64,000 nucleotides of DNA from Magnetospirillum sp. SS-4 (GTDB lineage: Bacteria > Pseudomonadota > Alphaproteobacteria > Rhodospirillales > Magnetospirillaceae): contig NZ_CACVCH010000125.1 of assembly GCF_902729425.1 (NCBI RefSeq), positions 62,001 to 126,000 of the forward strand, in the 5' to 3' direction. The notes beneath the pieces are model-generated. The model had not been told where the DNA came from. It was given only the letters and a program-made list of their open reading frames with translations, and did not search any database. Shown here piece after piece: positions 29,020 through 37,700 of this stretch; positions within the stretch are counted from its first letter, which is position 1; each line of letters opens with the position of its first letter. Both the position numbers and the translations under genes were made by a program.

Positions 29020-29688
29020 ATGCCTGCCATCCTGATCATCGGAGCCAGCCGCGGGCTGGGCCTGGAATTCGTCCGCCAGTACGCCGCCGACGGCTGGCGG
29101 GTGCTGGCGACGGTGCGCGACCCGCTCAAGGGCCGCGCCGTTTCCGACGCGGGGGCCGAGGTCTATGTCTGCGATGTCGGCGATTGCGCCTCCATCGCCC
29201 GGCTGGCGGCGGCGCTTGTCGATATCCGCCTGGACGTGGTCTTGCACAACGCCGGCATCTACGGTGAAAATCAGGGTCTGGGGCAGGTGGAGGCCGAGGC
29301 CTTCATGACGGTGATGCGCATCGACGCCCTGGCGCCACTTCTGACCGCCCAGGCCCTGGCCGGCCGGCTGGGCGAAGGGGGGATCTTCGCCGCCGTGTCG
29401 TCCAACATGGGCTCCATGGCCGACAATTCGTCGGGCGGCTCCTACGCCTACCGGGCCGCCAAGGCGGCGCTGAACATGGTCGTCCGCAACCTGTCCATCG
29501 ACCTGGCGCCAAAGGGCGCGCGGGCGGTGGCGCTGTCGCCGGGCTGGGTGCGGACCGACATGGGCGGCCCCGACGCGCCGCTGGAGGCGCCCGAGGCGGT
29601 GGCCGGACTGCGCAAGGTTCTGGCCGGGCTGTCGGAACGCGACAACGGCCGCATGATCCATTACGATGGACGCATCCTGGAGTGGTAG
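29020..29688 (+). CDS. Short-chain dehydrogenase/reductase
   Basis: A 222-residue classical-type SDR. Cofactor loop IIGASRGLGLEFVRQ, HNAGIYG in place of NNAG, and the active-site YRAAK with an upstream serine (AVSSNMGS). LSPGWVRTDMGG follows. The first strand VLATVRD ends with Arg rather than Asp, hinting at NADPH. It continues the TRAP-usp run. Substrate unknown. Confidence 0.85.
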   Translation: MPAILIIGASRGLGLEFVRQYAADGWRVLATVRDPLKGRAVSDAGAEVYVCDVGDCASIARLAAALVDIRLDVVLHNAGIYGENQGLGQVEAEAFMTVMRIDALAPLLTAQALAGRLGEGGIFAAVSSNMGSMADNSSGGSYAYRAAKAALNMVVRNLSIDLAPKGARAVALSPGWVRTDMGGPDAPLEAPEAVAGLRKVLAGLSERDNGRMIHYDGRILEW

Positions 29689-29699
29689 GGAGGCGCCAG

Positions 29700-30302
29700 A
29701 TGAGCGACGACGTTGAATTCTACTTCGACTTCTCGTCCCCATACGGCTATTTCGCCTGCCTGCGGGTGGACAAGGCGCTGTCCCGGTTCGGCCGGAAGGT
29801 GGCGTGGAAACCGATCATGATCGGATCGGCCTTCAAGGCGTCGGGCAACCTGCCGCTGGTGGACCAGCCGCTGAAGGGCATCTATTCCCGCCATGACTGG
29901 GACCGCATGGGCCGCCTGCTGAAGGTCCCCTACCGCATGCCCGACCGGTTTCCGGTGGCGTCGCTGCCGCCGTCCCGGGCCTTCTGGTGGCTGGACGGGC
30001 GGGACCCGGCCCTGGCCCGGCGGTTCGCCCTGGCGGTCTATCACGCCTATTTCGCCGAGAACCGCGATATTTCCGAAACCGCCATTACCCTGGACATCGC
30101 CGGATCGCTGGGCGTCGACACCGCGGCGCTGCAGGCGGCGCTGCAAGACCCCGCCTGCAAGCGACGCCTGAAGGACGAGACCGAGGCCGCCATCGACAAG
30201 GGGGTGTTCGGCTCGCCGTTCTTCATCGTCGACGGCGAGGGGTTCTGGGGCGCCGATCGGCTGGACATGGTGGCCGAATGGCTGGAACGGGGCGGCTGGT
30301 AG
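29700..30302 (+). CDS. 2-hydroxychromene-2-carboxylate isomerase-like DsbA-fold protein
   Basis: A 200-residue protein of the DSBA-like kappa-class GST/HCCA isomerase family. It begins EFYFDFSSPYGYFACLRVD, with the SSPYGY motif where the catalytic serine binds glutathione; the C-terminal GVFGSPFFIVDGEGFWGADRLDMV is typical. NahD of naphthalene degradation is the archetype, but members occur widely without that pathway. Preceded by GGGAGG, 11 bases after the SDR. Confidence 0.85.
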   Translation: MSDDVEFYFDFSSPYGYFACLRVDKALSRFGRKVAWKPIMIGSAFKASGNLPLVDQPLKGIYSRHDWDRMGRLLKVPYRMPDRFPVASLPPSRAFWWLDGRDPALARRFALAVYHAYFAENRDISETAITLDIAGSLGVDTAALQAALQDPACKRRLKDETEAAIDKGVFGSPFFIVDGEGFWGADRLDMVAEWLERGGW

Positions 30303-30307
30303 GAACC

Positions 30308-30344
30308 GGCCGCACGGGCGCGGCCCCCCGCCCCGTCCGGGGCG
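30308..30344. terminator. Paired GC hairpins between convergent genes
   Basis: Two short inverted repeats lie in tandem: GGCCGC/GCGGCC (30308-30325) and CGCCCC/GGGGCG (30329-30344). They separate the isomerase gene from the convergent RNase D gene. No T-run. Confidence 0.4.
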
Positions 30345-30956
30345 TCAGTGAGCGAAGATGTCCTCTTCCTCCCAGCCGGCCAGGTCGAGCTCGGCCCGGT
30401 CGGGCAGGAAGGCGAAGCAGGCCTCGGCCAGGGCGCGGCGGCCCTCGCGGTCCAGCAGGGTCTCGAACCGTTCCTTCAGCTGATGCAGATAGAGAACGTC
30501 CGAGGCGGCATAGGCCAGCTGATCCTGGCTGAGGGAGGCGGCCCCCCAATCCGAGCTTTGCTGCACCTTGGACAGATCGATCCCCAGGAATTCCTTGCAC
30601 AGGGTCTTGAGGCTGTGGCTGTCGGTATTGGTCCGGGTCAGCTTGGAGGCGACCTTGGTGCAGAACACCGGGGCGCAGCGCACGCCGAGATGGCGGCGGA
30701 TCATCGCCAGATCGAAGCGGGCGAAGTGGAACAGCTTCACCACCTTGGGATCGGCGAACAGCCGGACCAGATTGGGCGCGTTCCAGCTGGGCCCGGGGAA
30801 GTGGACCACATGGGCGTCGCCGTTGCCGTCCGACAACTGGATCACGCACAGGCGGTCGCGATGAAGCTTGAGCCCCATGGTCTCGGAATCGATGGCGACC
30901 ACCGGGCCGAGGGCCACATCCGCGGGAAGGTCGTTGACATGGTAGAATACGGTCAC
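30345..30956 (-). CDS. rnd: Ribonuclease D-like 3'-5' exonuclease (short form)
   Basis: A 203-residue DEDDy exonuclease. Exo I is VAIDSETMGL, exo II FHFARFDLAMIRRHLG, exo III YAASDVLYLHQL with the tyrosine of the DEDDy subtype. It lacks the HRDC domains of E. coli RNase D (375 aa), as is common in alphaproteobacteria, where this short form trims tRNA or other RNA 3' ends. The start is GTG, with GGAG 7 bases before. Upstream lies tRNA-Leu on the same strand. Confidence 0.9.
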   Translation of the reverse strand: MTVFYHVNDLPADVALGPVVAIDSETMGLKLHRDRLCVIQLSDGNGDAHVVHFPGPSWNAPNLVRLFADPKVVKLFHFARFDLAMIRRHLGVRCAPVFCTKVASKLTRTNTDSHSLKTLCKEFLGIDLSKVQQSSDWGAASLSQDQLAYAASDVLYLHQLKERFETLLDREGRRALAEACFAFLPDRAELDLAGWEEEDIFAH

Positions 30957-31051
30957 GGTCCGCTCCGTTGCTATCCCAGGGGGGAGAGTGGCTCCGCGTC
31001 CGTCATCTCCATCGCTCCCACCCCGTCGTCATCGAAAGGGTGGGAGGGAGA

Positions 31052-31138
31052 TGGTGCCCAGGAGAAGACTCGAACTTCCACGACATCACTGCCACACGGA
31101 CCTGAACCGTGCGCGTCTACCAATTCCGCCACCTGGGC
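31052..31138 (-). tRNA. tRNA-Leu (anticodon CAG)
   Basis: An 87-base class II tRNA with encoded CCA. The acceptor GCCCAGG pairs with CCTGGGC. The anticodon stem CACGG/CCGTG encloses TTCAGGT with CAG complementary to 31102-31104. D-arm GGCGGAATTGGTAGACGC and T-arm GTTCGAGTC are recognisable. Confidence 0.96.
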
Positions 31139-31177
31139 AGGTAGCCTCTCGAACAGCCAAGCCGTCCGAGGCGCGAA

Positions 31178-31206
31178 GAAATATGCGACCCGGCCCGCCG
31201 TGTCAA
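31178..31206 (-). promoter_or_regulatory. Sigma70 promoter for tRNA-Leu(CAG)
   Basis: On the minus strand a consensus TTGACA (31201-31206) is followed by a 17-base spacer and TATTTC (31178-31183), about 40 bases upstream of the tRNA 5' end. The surrounding 31207-31335 stretch holds no gene. Confidence 0.6.
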
Positions 31207-31335
31207 CGGTGATTTCACATCGATTTTCGATTTCCTTGCGCGCGGCCTTTACAGGTTTCCGTCTTATGGGCTAGCTTCCCACCCGAATGTGGGGGAATGG
31301 CGACAGCCGTCCTCATGACGACAGGAGGGGTGCGG

Positions 31336-32337
31336 ATGACTCGGCGTCTGGTCACGGTGTTCGGAGCTTCGGGATTCATCGGCCGGACGCTGGTGCGCCG
31401 GCTGGCCGCCCAGGGCTGGGTGGTGCGGGCCGCCGTCCGCGACCCCATCGCCGCCGAGTTCCTGAAGCCCATGGGCGATGTCGGCCAGGTGACGCCGCTG
31501 CGCGCCGACATCAACGACGCCAAGGCGGTGGCCATGGCGGTGGCCGGGGCCGACGCGGTGGTCAATCTGGTCGGCATTCTCTATGAAAGCGGCCGCGCCA
31601 CCTTCGAGGCGACCCACGTCAAGGGCGCCGCCAACGTCGCCGCCGCCGCCAAGGCCGCCGGAGTGCCCCGTCTGGTCCAGATGTCGGCGCTGGGCGCCGA
31701 CCGCAATTCCGAATCCGCCTATGCCCGCAGCAAGGCCGGCGGCGAGGAGGCGGTGCTGGCCGCCTTCCCCGGCGCCACCATCATCCGCCCCTCGGTGGTG
31801 TTCGGCCCCGACGACGATTTCTTCAACCGCTTCGGCAAGATGGCGATGATCTCGCCGGTGCTGCCGGTGTTCACCGCCGATGGCTTCAAGCCGGTCTGCC
31901 GCGACGGCGTCTGCGCCATCGACCTGTTCGGCTCGGGCGGCCCCATTTTCCAGCCGGTCCATGTGGGCGACGTCGCCGCCGCCATCCTGGCGGTGCTCGA
32001 CGATTCCCGCCTTGCCGGCAAGATCTACGAGCTTGGCGGCCCGCGCCGCTATTCCATGAAGGAGATCATGGAACTGGTCAACCGGACCACCGGCCACCGC
32101 CGCATGCTGGTGCCGGTTCCGTTCGGCCTCGGCATGCTGAAGGCCACCTTCCTCCAGATGCTGCCCAAGCCGATGCTGACCAGGGATCAGGTCAAGCTGA
32201 TGAAGGTCGACAACGTGGTGCGCGGGGGCAAGCCGGGACTGGCCGAACTGGGCATCGCCCCGGTGGCGGCTGAGGTCATCCTGCCGCTCTACATGAAGCG
32301 CTACGGCCGGCCGGGCGCGCCCGAGGCGGCGGCGTAG
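31336..32337 (+). CDS. NDUFA9-like complex I-associated NAD(P)-binding protein
   Basis: A 333-residue atypical SDR. The ATG at 31336 is chosen because AGGAGGGG lies 5 bases upstream. The N-terminal cofactor loop is VFGASGFIGRTLVRRL; ADAVVNLVGIL and SALGADRNSESAYARSKAGGEEAVL follow, matching the NDUFA9/39-kDa accessory subunit family of alphaproteobacteria and mitochondria. In bacteria the role is unsettled: quinone biosynthesis or complex I stability are suggested. Converges on uppP with one base between stops. Confidence 0.88.
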   Translation: MTRRLVTVFGASGFIGRTLVRRLAAQGWVVRAAVRDPIAAEFLKPMGDVGQVTPLRADINDAKAVAMAVAGADAVVNLVGILYESGRATFEATHVKGAANVAAAAKAAGVPRLVQMSALGADRNSESAYARSKAGGEEAVLAAFPGATIIRPSVVFGPDDDFFNRFGKMAMISPVLPVFTADGFKPVCRDGVCAIDLFGSGGPIFQPVHVGDVAAAILAVLDDSRLAGKIYELGGPRRYSMKEIMELVNRTTGHRRMLVPVPFGLGMLKATFLQMLPKPMLTRDQVKLMKVDNVVRGGKPGLAELGIAPVAAEVILPLYMKRYGRPGAPEAAA

Positions 32338-32338
32338 G

Positions 32339-33142
32339 CTACGCCCGAACCCACAGCGCCCAGACCAGGGCGCCCAGGCCGAACAGGATGCGCAGCACGG
32401 CCAGGGGCGCGAAGCTCCGGCGCTCGACCCATGCCATCATGCCGGCCACCGCCAGTAGCGAGACCGCCCCCGCCGCCGCCGCCGCGATCGCCAGGTCGGC
32501 GGACAGGATCACTTCGGTTCGCCGGGACAAGGTCCAGAAGGTGAAGCCGGCATGGCCCAGGATCAGGGGCATGGCCAGCAGCAGCGAAAACCGGGCCGCC
32601 GCCTGACGTTCCCACCCCAGCAGGCGGGCCATGGTGATGACGGCGCCGGTCCGCGACACCCCCGGAATCAGCGCCGCGATCTGAAGCAGCCCAAGACCGG
32701 TCGAACTGGCGAAGCCCATGTGCTCGATCCGGCGCACCGTCACCCCCAGCTTGTCGCAGGCCAGCAGCAGGACGCCGCCGCCGAGAATGAGGGCGGAGAC
32801 GGTGACCGGCCCGATCAGGCCGGCGGCCCGGTCGATCAGGTACCATCCCGCCACCGCTGCCGGGACGGTGCCGGCCAGGACATGGAGGAACAGACGCGAA
32901 CCGCTATCCGGCTTGCCCTTCAGCAGCCGCCAGATGCCGGCGGCCATGCCCCCGACGTCGCGCCAGAAATAGACAGCCAGAGCCAGCAGAATGCCGACAT
33001 GGGCGGCGACGGACAGGGCGGCGCGGCCTTCGGGGGTGCCGGCGAGCATGGGCAGGGCGGCCAGATGCCCGGAGGCCCCCAGCGGCAGCGCCTCTCCCAA
33101 CCCCTGAATCAGGGCGATCAGCAATACGTCGAATAACGTCAA
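32339..33142 (-). CDS. uppP: Undecaprenyl-diphosphatase UppP
   Basis: A 267-residue integral membrane enzyme dephosphorylating undecaprenyl diphosphate in cell-wall lipid recycling. About eight helices are visible. The catalytic loop with glutamate and histidine is QGLGEALPLGASGH, where the usual SS before the x-Gly-His is Gly-Ala; the second motif PGVSRTG is normal. The start is TTG, with GGGGGGAT upstream. Alternatively a UppP-like phosphatase of narrower role. Confidence 0.87.
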   Translation of the reverse strand: MTLFDVLLIALIQGLGEALPLGASGHLAALPMLAGTPEGRAALSVAAHVGILLALAVYFWRDVGGMAAGIWRLLKGKPDSGSRLFLHVLAGTVPAAVAGWYLIDRAAGLIGPVTVSALILGGGVLLLACDKLGVTVRRIEHMGFASSTGLGLLQIAALIPGVSRTGAVITMARLLGWERQAAARFSLLLAMPLILGHAGFTFWTLSRRTEVILSADLAIAAAAAGAVSLLAVAGMMAWVERRSFAPLAVLRILFGLGALVWALWVRA

Positions 33143-33274
33143 ACCGGTATCCCCCCGATGCGACCCGTTCTTATACCACCGCCTGGGGGCAACCTGAAAG
33201 GGGAACGGGAAACGACCGGAATGGGACTAAAATATCTGCCTCTGCGGATAAGTCCGGAATATCATGCCGCCACC

Positions 33275-33311
33275 TGCAGATACCCCTGCACAATAGGTCA
33301 GCGTTGCTGAC
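33275..33311. repeat. Two inverted repeats upstream of gltD
   Basis: TGCAG-N6-CTGCA (33275-33290) and GTCAGC-GTT-GCTGAC (33297-33311) lie 77-113 bases before the gltD ATG, within the 245-base divergent spacer. Either could be a regulator site; no sigma54 -24/-12 consensus was found. Confidence 0.35.
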
Positions 33312-33387
33312 GCATATAGCTGATTTCAATTGAACGGACGCATCGCCTGACGTAACATCCGGCCATCCGCCTCCGGAGGACTCCGCC

Positions 33388-34779
33388 ATGCCCCGCAAGA
33401 TGCTGCAATTCACCCACCTTCCCCAGCGCCAGCCGGACAAGCGCGGCGCGGCGGAACGGCGCGGCGATTTCGGCGAGATCAGCAAGGCCTTCACCGAATC
33501 CTCGGCCGGCGAGCAATCATCGCGTTGCGAGCAATGCGGCATCCCGTTCTGCTCCATCCACTGTCCGCTGGGCAATAACATTCCCGACTGGCTGATGCTG
33601 GTGGCCGCCGGGCGGATGGAGGAGGCCTACGCGGTATCGTCGGCCACCAACACCTTCCCCGAGATCTGCGGCCGCATCTGTCCCCAGGACCGGCTGTGCG
33701 AGGGGTCCTGCGTGCTGGAGCAGTCCAGGCATGGCAACGTCACCATCGGCGCGGTGGAAAAGCACATCACCGAGACCGCCTTCGCCGAGGGCTGGGTGCG
33801 GCCGGCGCTGCCCGCCATCGAACGGGGCGATTCCATCGGCATCGTCGGCGGCGGCCCCGCCGGACTGGCGGCGGCCGAGGCGTTGCGCCGCAAGGGCCAC
33901 GGCGTCACCGTCTACGACCGCCACGACCGCATGGGCGGATTGCTGATCTACGGCATCCCCGGCTTCAAGCTGGAGAAAAGCGTGGTGGAGCGGCGCATCC
34001 GCCTGCTGGCCGAATCCGGCGTGCGCTTCGTCACCGGCACCGCCATCGGCCGCGACGTCCCGTTCGATGAATTGCGCGCCCGTCACGACGCGGTGCTGAT
34101 CGCCACCGGGGTCTACAAGGCCAAGCCGCTGGGAATTCCCGGCGACGACCTGCCCCATGTCCATGCCGCGCTGGATTACCTGATCGCCCAGAACCGCCGC
34201 GACCTGGGCGATTCCGTCCCCCTGCTCGACGCCAGGGGCAAGGATGTCGTGGTGATCGGCGGCGGCGACACCGCCATGGATTGCGTGCGCACCGCCATCC
34301 GCCAGGGCGCCAAATCGGTGAAGTGCCTGTATCGCCGCGACCGCGCCAACATGCCCGGCAGCAAGCGCGAGGTCAGTCATGCCGAGGAGGAAGGCGTCGA
34401 ATTCGTCTGGATGGCGACGCCCGAGTCGATCACCACCGAGGGGGTTCGCGCCAACCGCATGCATCTCGGCATGCCGGACGCCTCCGGCCGCCAGAGCCCG
34501 GTGGTGATCGAGGGCTCGGCCTTCACCCTGCCCGCCGGCATGGTCATCGCCGCCCTGGGCTTCGACCCCGAGGAGATGGCGATCCCCGGCCTTGCCCTCA
34601 GCGCCTGGGGCACCATCGAGACCGACGACGGCCTGATGACCAGCCTGGACGGCGTGTTCGCCGCCGGCGACATCAAGCGCGGCGCCTCGCTGGTGGTTTG
34701 GGCCATCAAGGACGGTCGCGACGCGGCCGAATCCATCCACCGCTATGTCAGCGCAAAGACCGCCCAGGCGGCGGAGTAG
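33388..34779 (+). CDS. gltD: Glutamate synthase small subunit
   Basis: A 463-residue NADPH-oxidising subunit of GOGAT. The N-terminal Fe-S segment has CEQCGIPFCSIHCPLGNNIPDW and ICGRICPQDRLCEGSC; the FAD loop is IVGGGPAGLAAAEALR and the NADPH loop VVIGGGDTAMDCVRTA; the C-terminal GVFAAGDIKRGASLVVWAI completes the flavoprotein. A GGAGGA site precedes the ATG. It passes electrons to GltB. Confidence 0.96.
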   Translation: MPRKMLQFTHLPQRQPDKRGAAERRGDFGEISKAFTESSAGEQSSRCEQCGIPFCSIHCPLGNNIPDWLMLVAAGRMEEAYAVSSATNTFPEICGRICPQDRLCEGSCVLEQSRHGNVTIGAVEKHITETAFAEGWVRPALPAIERGDSIGIVGGGPAGLAAAEALRRKGHGVTVYDRHDRMGGLLIYGIPGFKLEKSVVERRIRLLAESGVRFVTGTAIGRDVPFDELRARHDAVLIATGVYKAKPLGIPGDDLPHVHAALDYLIAQNRRDLGDSVPLLDARGKDVVVIGGGDTAMDCVRTAIRQGAKSVKCLYRRDRANMPGSKREVSHAEEEGVEFVWMATPESITTEGVRANRMHLGMPDASGRQSPVVIEGSAFTLPAGMVIAALGFDPEEMAIPGLALSAWGTIETDDGLMTSLDGVFAAGDIKRGASLVVWAIKDGRDAAESIHRYVSAKTAQAAE

Positions 34780-34788
34780 GAAAACGCC

Positions 34789-37700
34789 ATGTCCGATTTC
34801 ATCGCCGAATACCTCGCCAACCAGGCCATTCTCGAAGCGGCCGGCATCGACACCGCCCCCCGCGACGCCTGTGGCGTCGGCATGGTCGCCGCCCTGGACG
34901 GAAAGGCGCGGCGCGACGTGGTGGTGGCCGGCATCGAGGCATTGAAGGTGCTGTTCCATCGCGGCGCGGTCGACGCCGACGGCAAGACCGGCGACGGTGC
35001 CGGCATCCATGTCGAGATTCCGCAGGATTTCTTCAAGGCCCATATCCGCCACCAGGGCCACGAGCCGGTGGCCGGCCATCTGGCGGTGGGCATGGTGTTC
35101 CTGCCCAAGACCGATCTGGGGGCGCAGGAGCGCTGCCGCTGCATCGTCGAGACCGAGATTCTCAATTTCGGCTACACCATCTATGGCTGGCGCCAGGTGC
35201 CGGTGGACGTCGCCGTCATCGGCGAGAAGGCCAACGCCACCCGCCCCGAGATCGAGCAGATCATGGTGGCTAACACCCTGGGCACGCCGGAGGACCGGTT
35301 CGAGGCCGACCTGTTCATCATCCGCCGCCGCATCGAGAAGCGGGTGCTGGCCGAGCACGTCACCGACTTCTACATCTGCTCGCTGTCGTGCCGCTCGATC
35401 ATCTACAAGGGCATGTTCCTGGCCGAACAGCTGACCACCTTCTATCCCGACCTGCTGGACGAGCGCTTCGTGTCGCGCTTCGCCATCTATCACCAGCGCT
35501 ATTCCACCAACACCTTTCCGACCTGGCGGCTGGCGCAGCCGTTCCGCATGCTGGCCCACAACGGCGAGATCAACACCCTGACCGGCAACATCAACTGGAT
35601 GAAGGCGCACGAGCCCCGCATGGAGCACGAGGTCTTCGGCCAGGCCATGGACGATCTGAAGCCCGTGGTCCAGCCGGGCGGATCGGATTCGGCGGCGCTG
35701 GACAACGTGTTCGAGGTGATGTGCCGCGCCGGCCGGCCGGCGCCGCTGGTCAAGCAGATGCTGATTCCGGAATCCCTGGGTTCCAACGCCATGATGCCCG
35801 AGGCGCACCGCACCTTCTTCGGCTACTGCAATTCGGTGATCGAGCCGTGGGACGGCCCGGCCGCCATCTGCGCCACCGACGGCGCCTGGGCGGTGGCGGG
35901 CGTCGACCGCAACGGCCTCAGGCCCATGCGCTTCACCATCACCCGGGGCGGGCTGCTGATCCTGGGGTCCGAGACCGGCATGGTCAAGGTGGCCGATTGC
36001 GACGTGGTCGAGAAGGGCCGGGTGGGACCGGGCCAGAGCATCGCCGTCGAGTTGGGCTCCGGCCGCCTGTACCGCGACCGCGAGATCAAGGACGTGCTGT
36101 CGGCGCGCAAGGATTACGGCGCCTGGGTCAAGCGCATCACCGAGCTGGATTCCCTGGTCAGGACCGGCGCGCCCGAGCCGGCCGAGCTGTCGTCGGAGGA
36201 ATTGCGCCGCCGTCAGGCCGCCTACGGCCTCACCATGGAGGACATGGAACTGATCCTCCAGCCCATGGTCGAGGAGGCCAAGGAGGCGGTGGGCTCCATG
36301 GGCGACGACACACCCTTGGCGGTGCTGTCCGAGGGCTATCGCGGCCTGCACCACTTCTTCAAGCAGAACTTCAGCCAGGTCACCAACCCGCCGATCGATT
36401 CCTTGCGCGAATCCCGGGTGATGAGCCTGCGCACCCGGCTCGGCAATCTCGGCAACATCCTGGACGAGGATGAAAGCCAGTGCGACCTGCTGCAACTGGA
36501 AAGCCCGGTTCTGTCCAACGCCGAGTTCGCCGCCATGCGCAAGCACATGGGCGAACTGGCCGGAACCGTCGACTGCACCTTCGATCCCCGGGGCGGCGAC
36601 AACGCGCTGAAGGAGGCCCTGAGCCGGGTGCGCAACGAGGCCGAGGACAAGGTCAGGGGCGGCTGCACCCACCTGATCCTCACCGACGAGGCGGTGGGGC
36701 CGGACCGCGCCCCCATTCCGATGATCCTGGCCGCCGGCGGCGTCCATTCCCATCTGGTGCGGGAATCGCTGCGCACCTGGACCTCGCTCAACGTCCGGTC
36801 GGGCGAGTGCCTGGATGTGCATTACTTCGCGGTGCTGATCGGCGTCGGCGCCACCACCGTCAACGCCTATCTGGCGCAGGAAGCCATCGCCGAGCGCCAG
36901 CGGCGCGGCCTGTTCGGCGCCATGGCGCTGGAGGAATGCGTGCGGCGCTACAAGTACGCCCTGGACCAGGGACTGCTGAAGATCATGGCCAAGATGGGCA
37001 TCTCGGTGGTCAGTTCCTATCGCGGCGGCTACAACTTCGAGGCGGTGGGCCTGTCGCGCACCCTGGTGGCCGAGTTCTTCCCCGGCATGACCTCCCGCAT
37101 TTCCGGCATCGGCCTCACCGGCATCCAGAAGAAGACCATCGAGCAGCACGGCACCGGCTTCGCCGGCGCGGCCCCGGTGCTGCCCATCGGCGGTTTCTAC
37201 CGCTTTCGCCGGGGCGCCGAGGCCCATTCCTTCGACGGCACCCTGATCCACCTGTTGCAGATGGCGGTGGCCGACGATTCCTACGCCCTCTACAAGAAAT
37301 ATTCCGAGGGCATGCGGCGCCTTCCCCCCATCACCATCCGCGACCTGCTCGACCTGCGGCCGGCGCCCCAGTCCATCAGCCTGGACGAGGTGGAAAGCAT
37401 CACCGAGATCAGGAAGCGCTTCCTGACCCCCGGCATGAGCCTGGGGGCGCTGAGCCCCGAGGCGCACGGAACCCTGAACATCGCCATGAACCGCATCGGC
37501 GCGAAAAGCGTGTCGGGCGAGGGCGGCGAGGTCCGCGACCGCTACCGCCCGCGTCCCAACGGCGACAACGCCAATTCGGCGGTCAAGCAGATCGCGTCCG
37601 GCCGCTTCGGCGTCACCGCCGAATACCTGAACATGTGCCGCGAGATCGAGATCAAGGTGGCCCAGGGCGCCAAGCCCGGCGAGGGCGGCCAGTTGCCCGG

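Noticed and set aside
33143-33387. Sigma54 promoter upstream of gltD
   Set aside because: No TGGCAC-N5-TTGC match was found; CTGCACAATAGGTCAG is too far from consensus.
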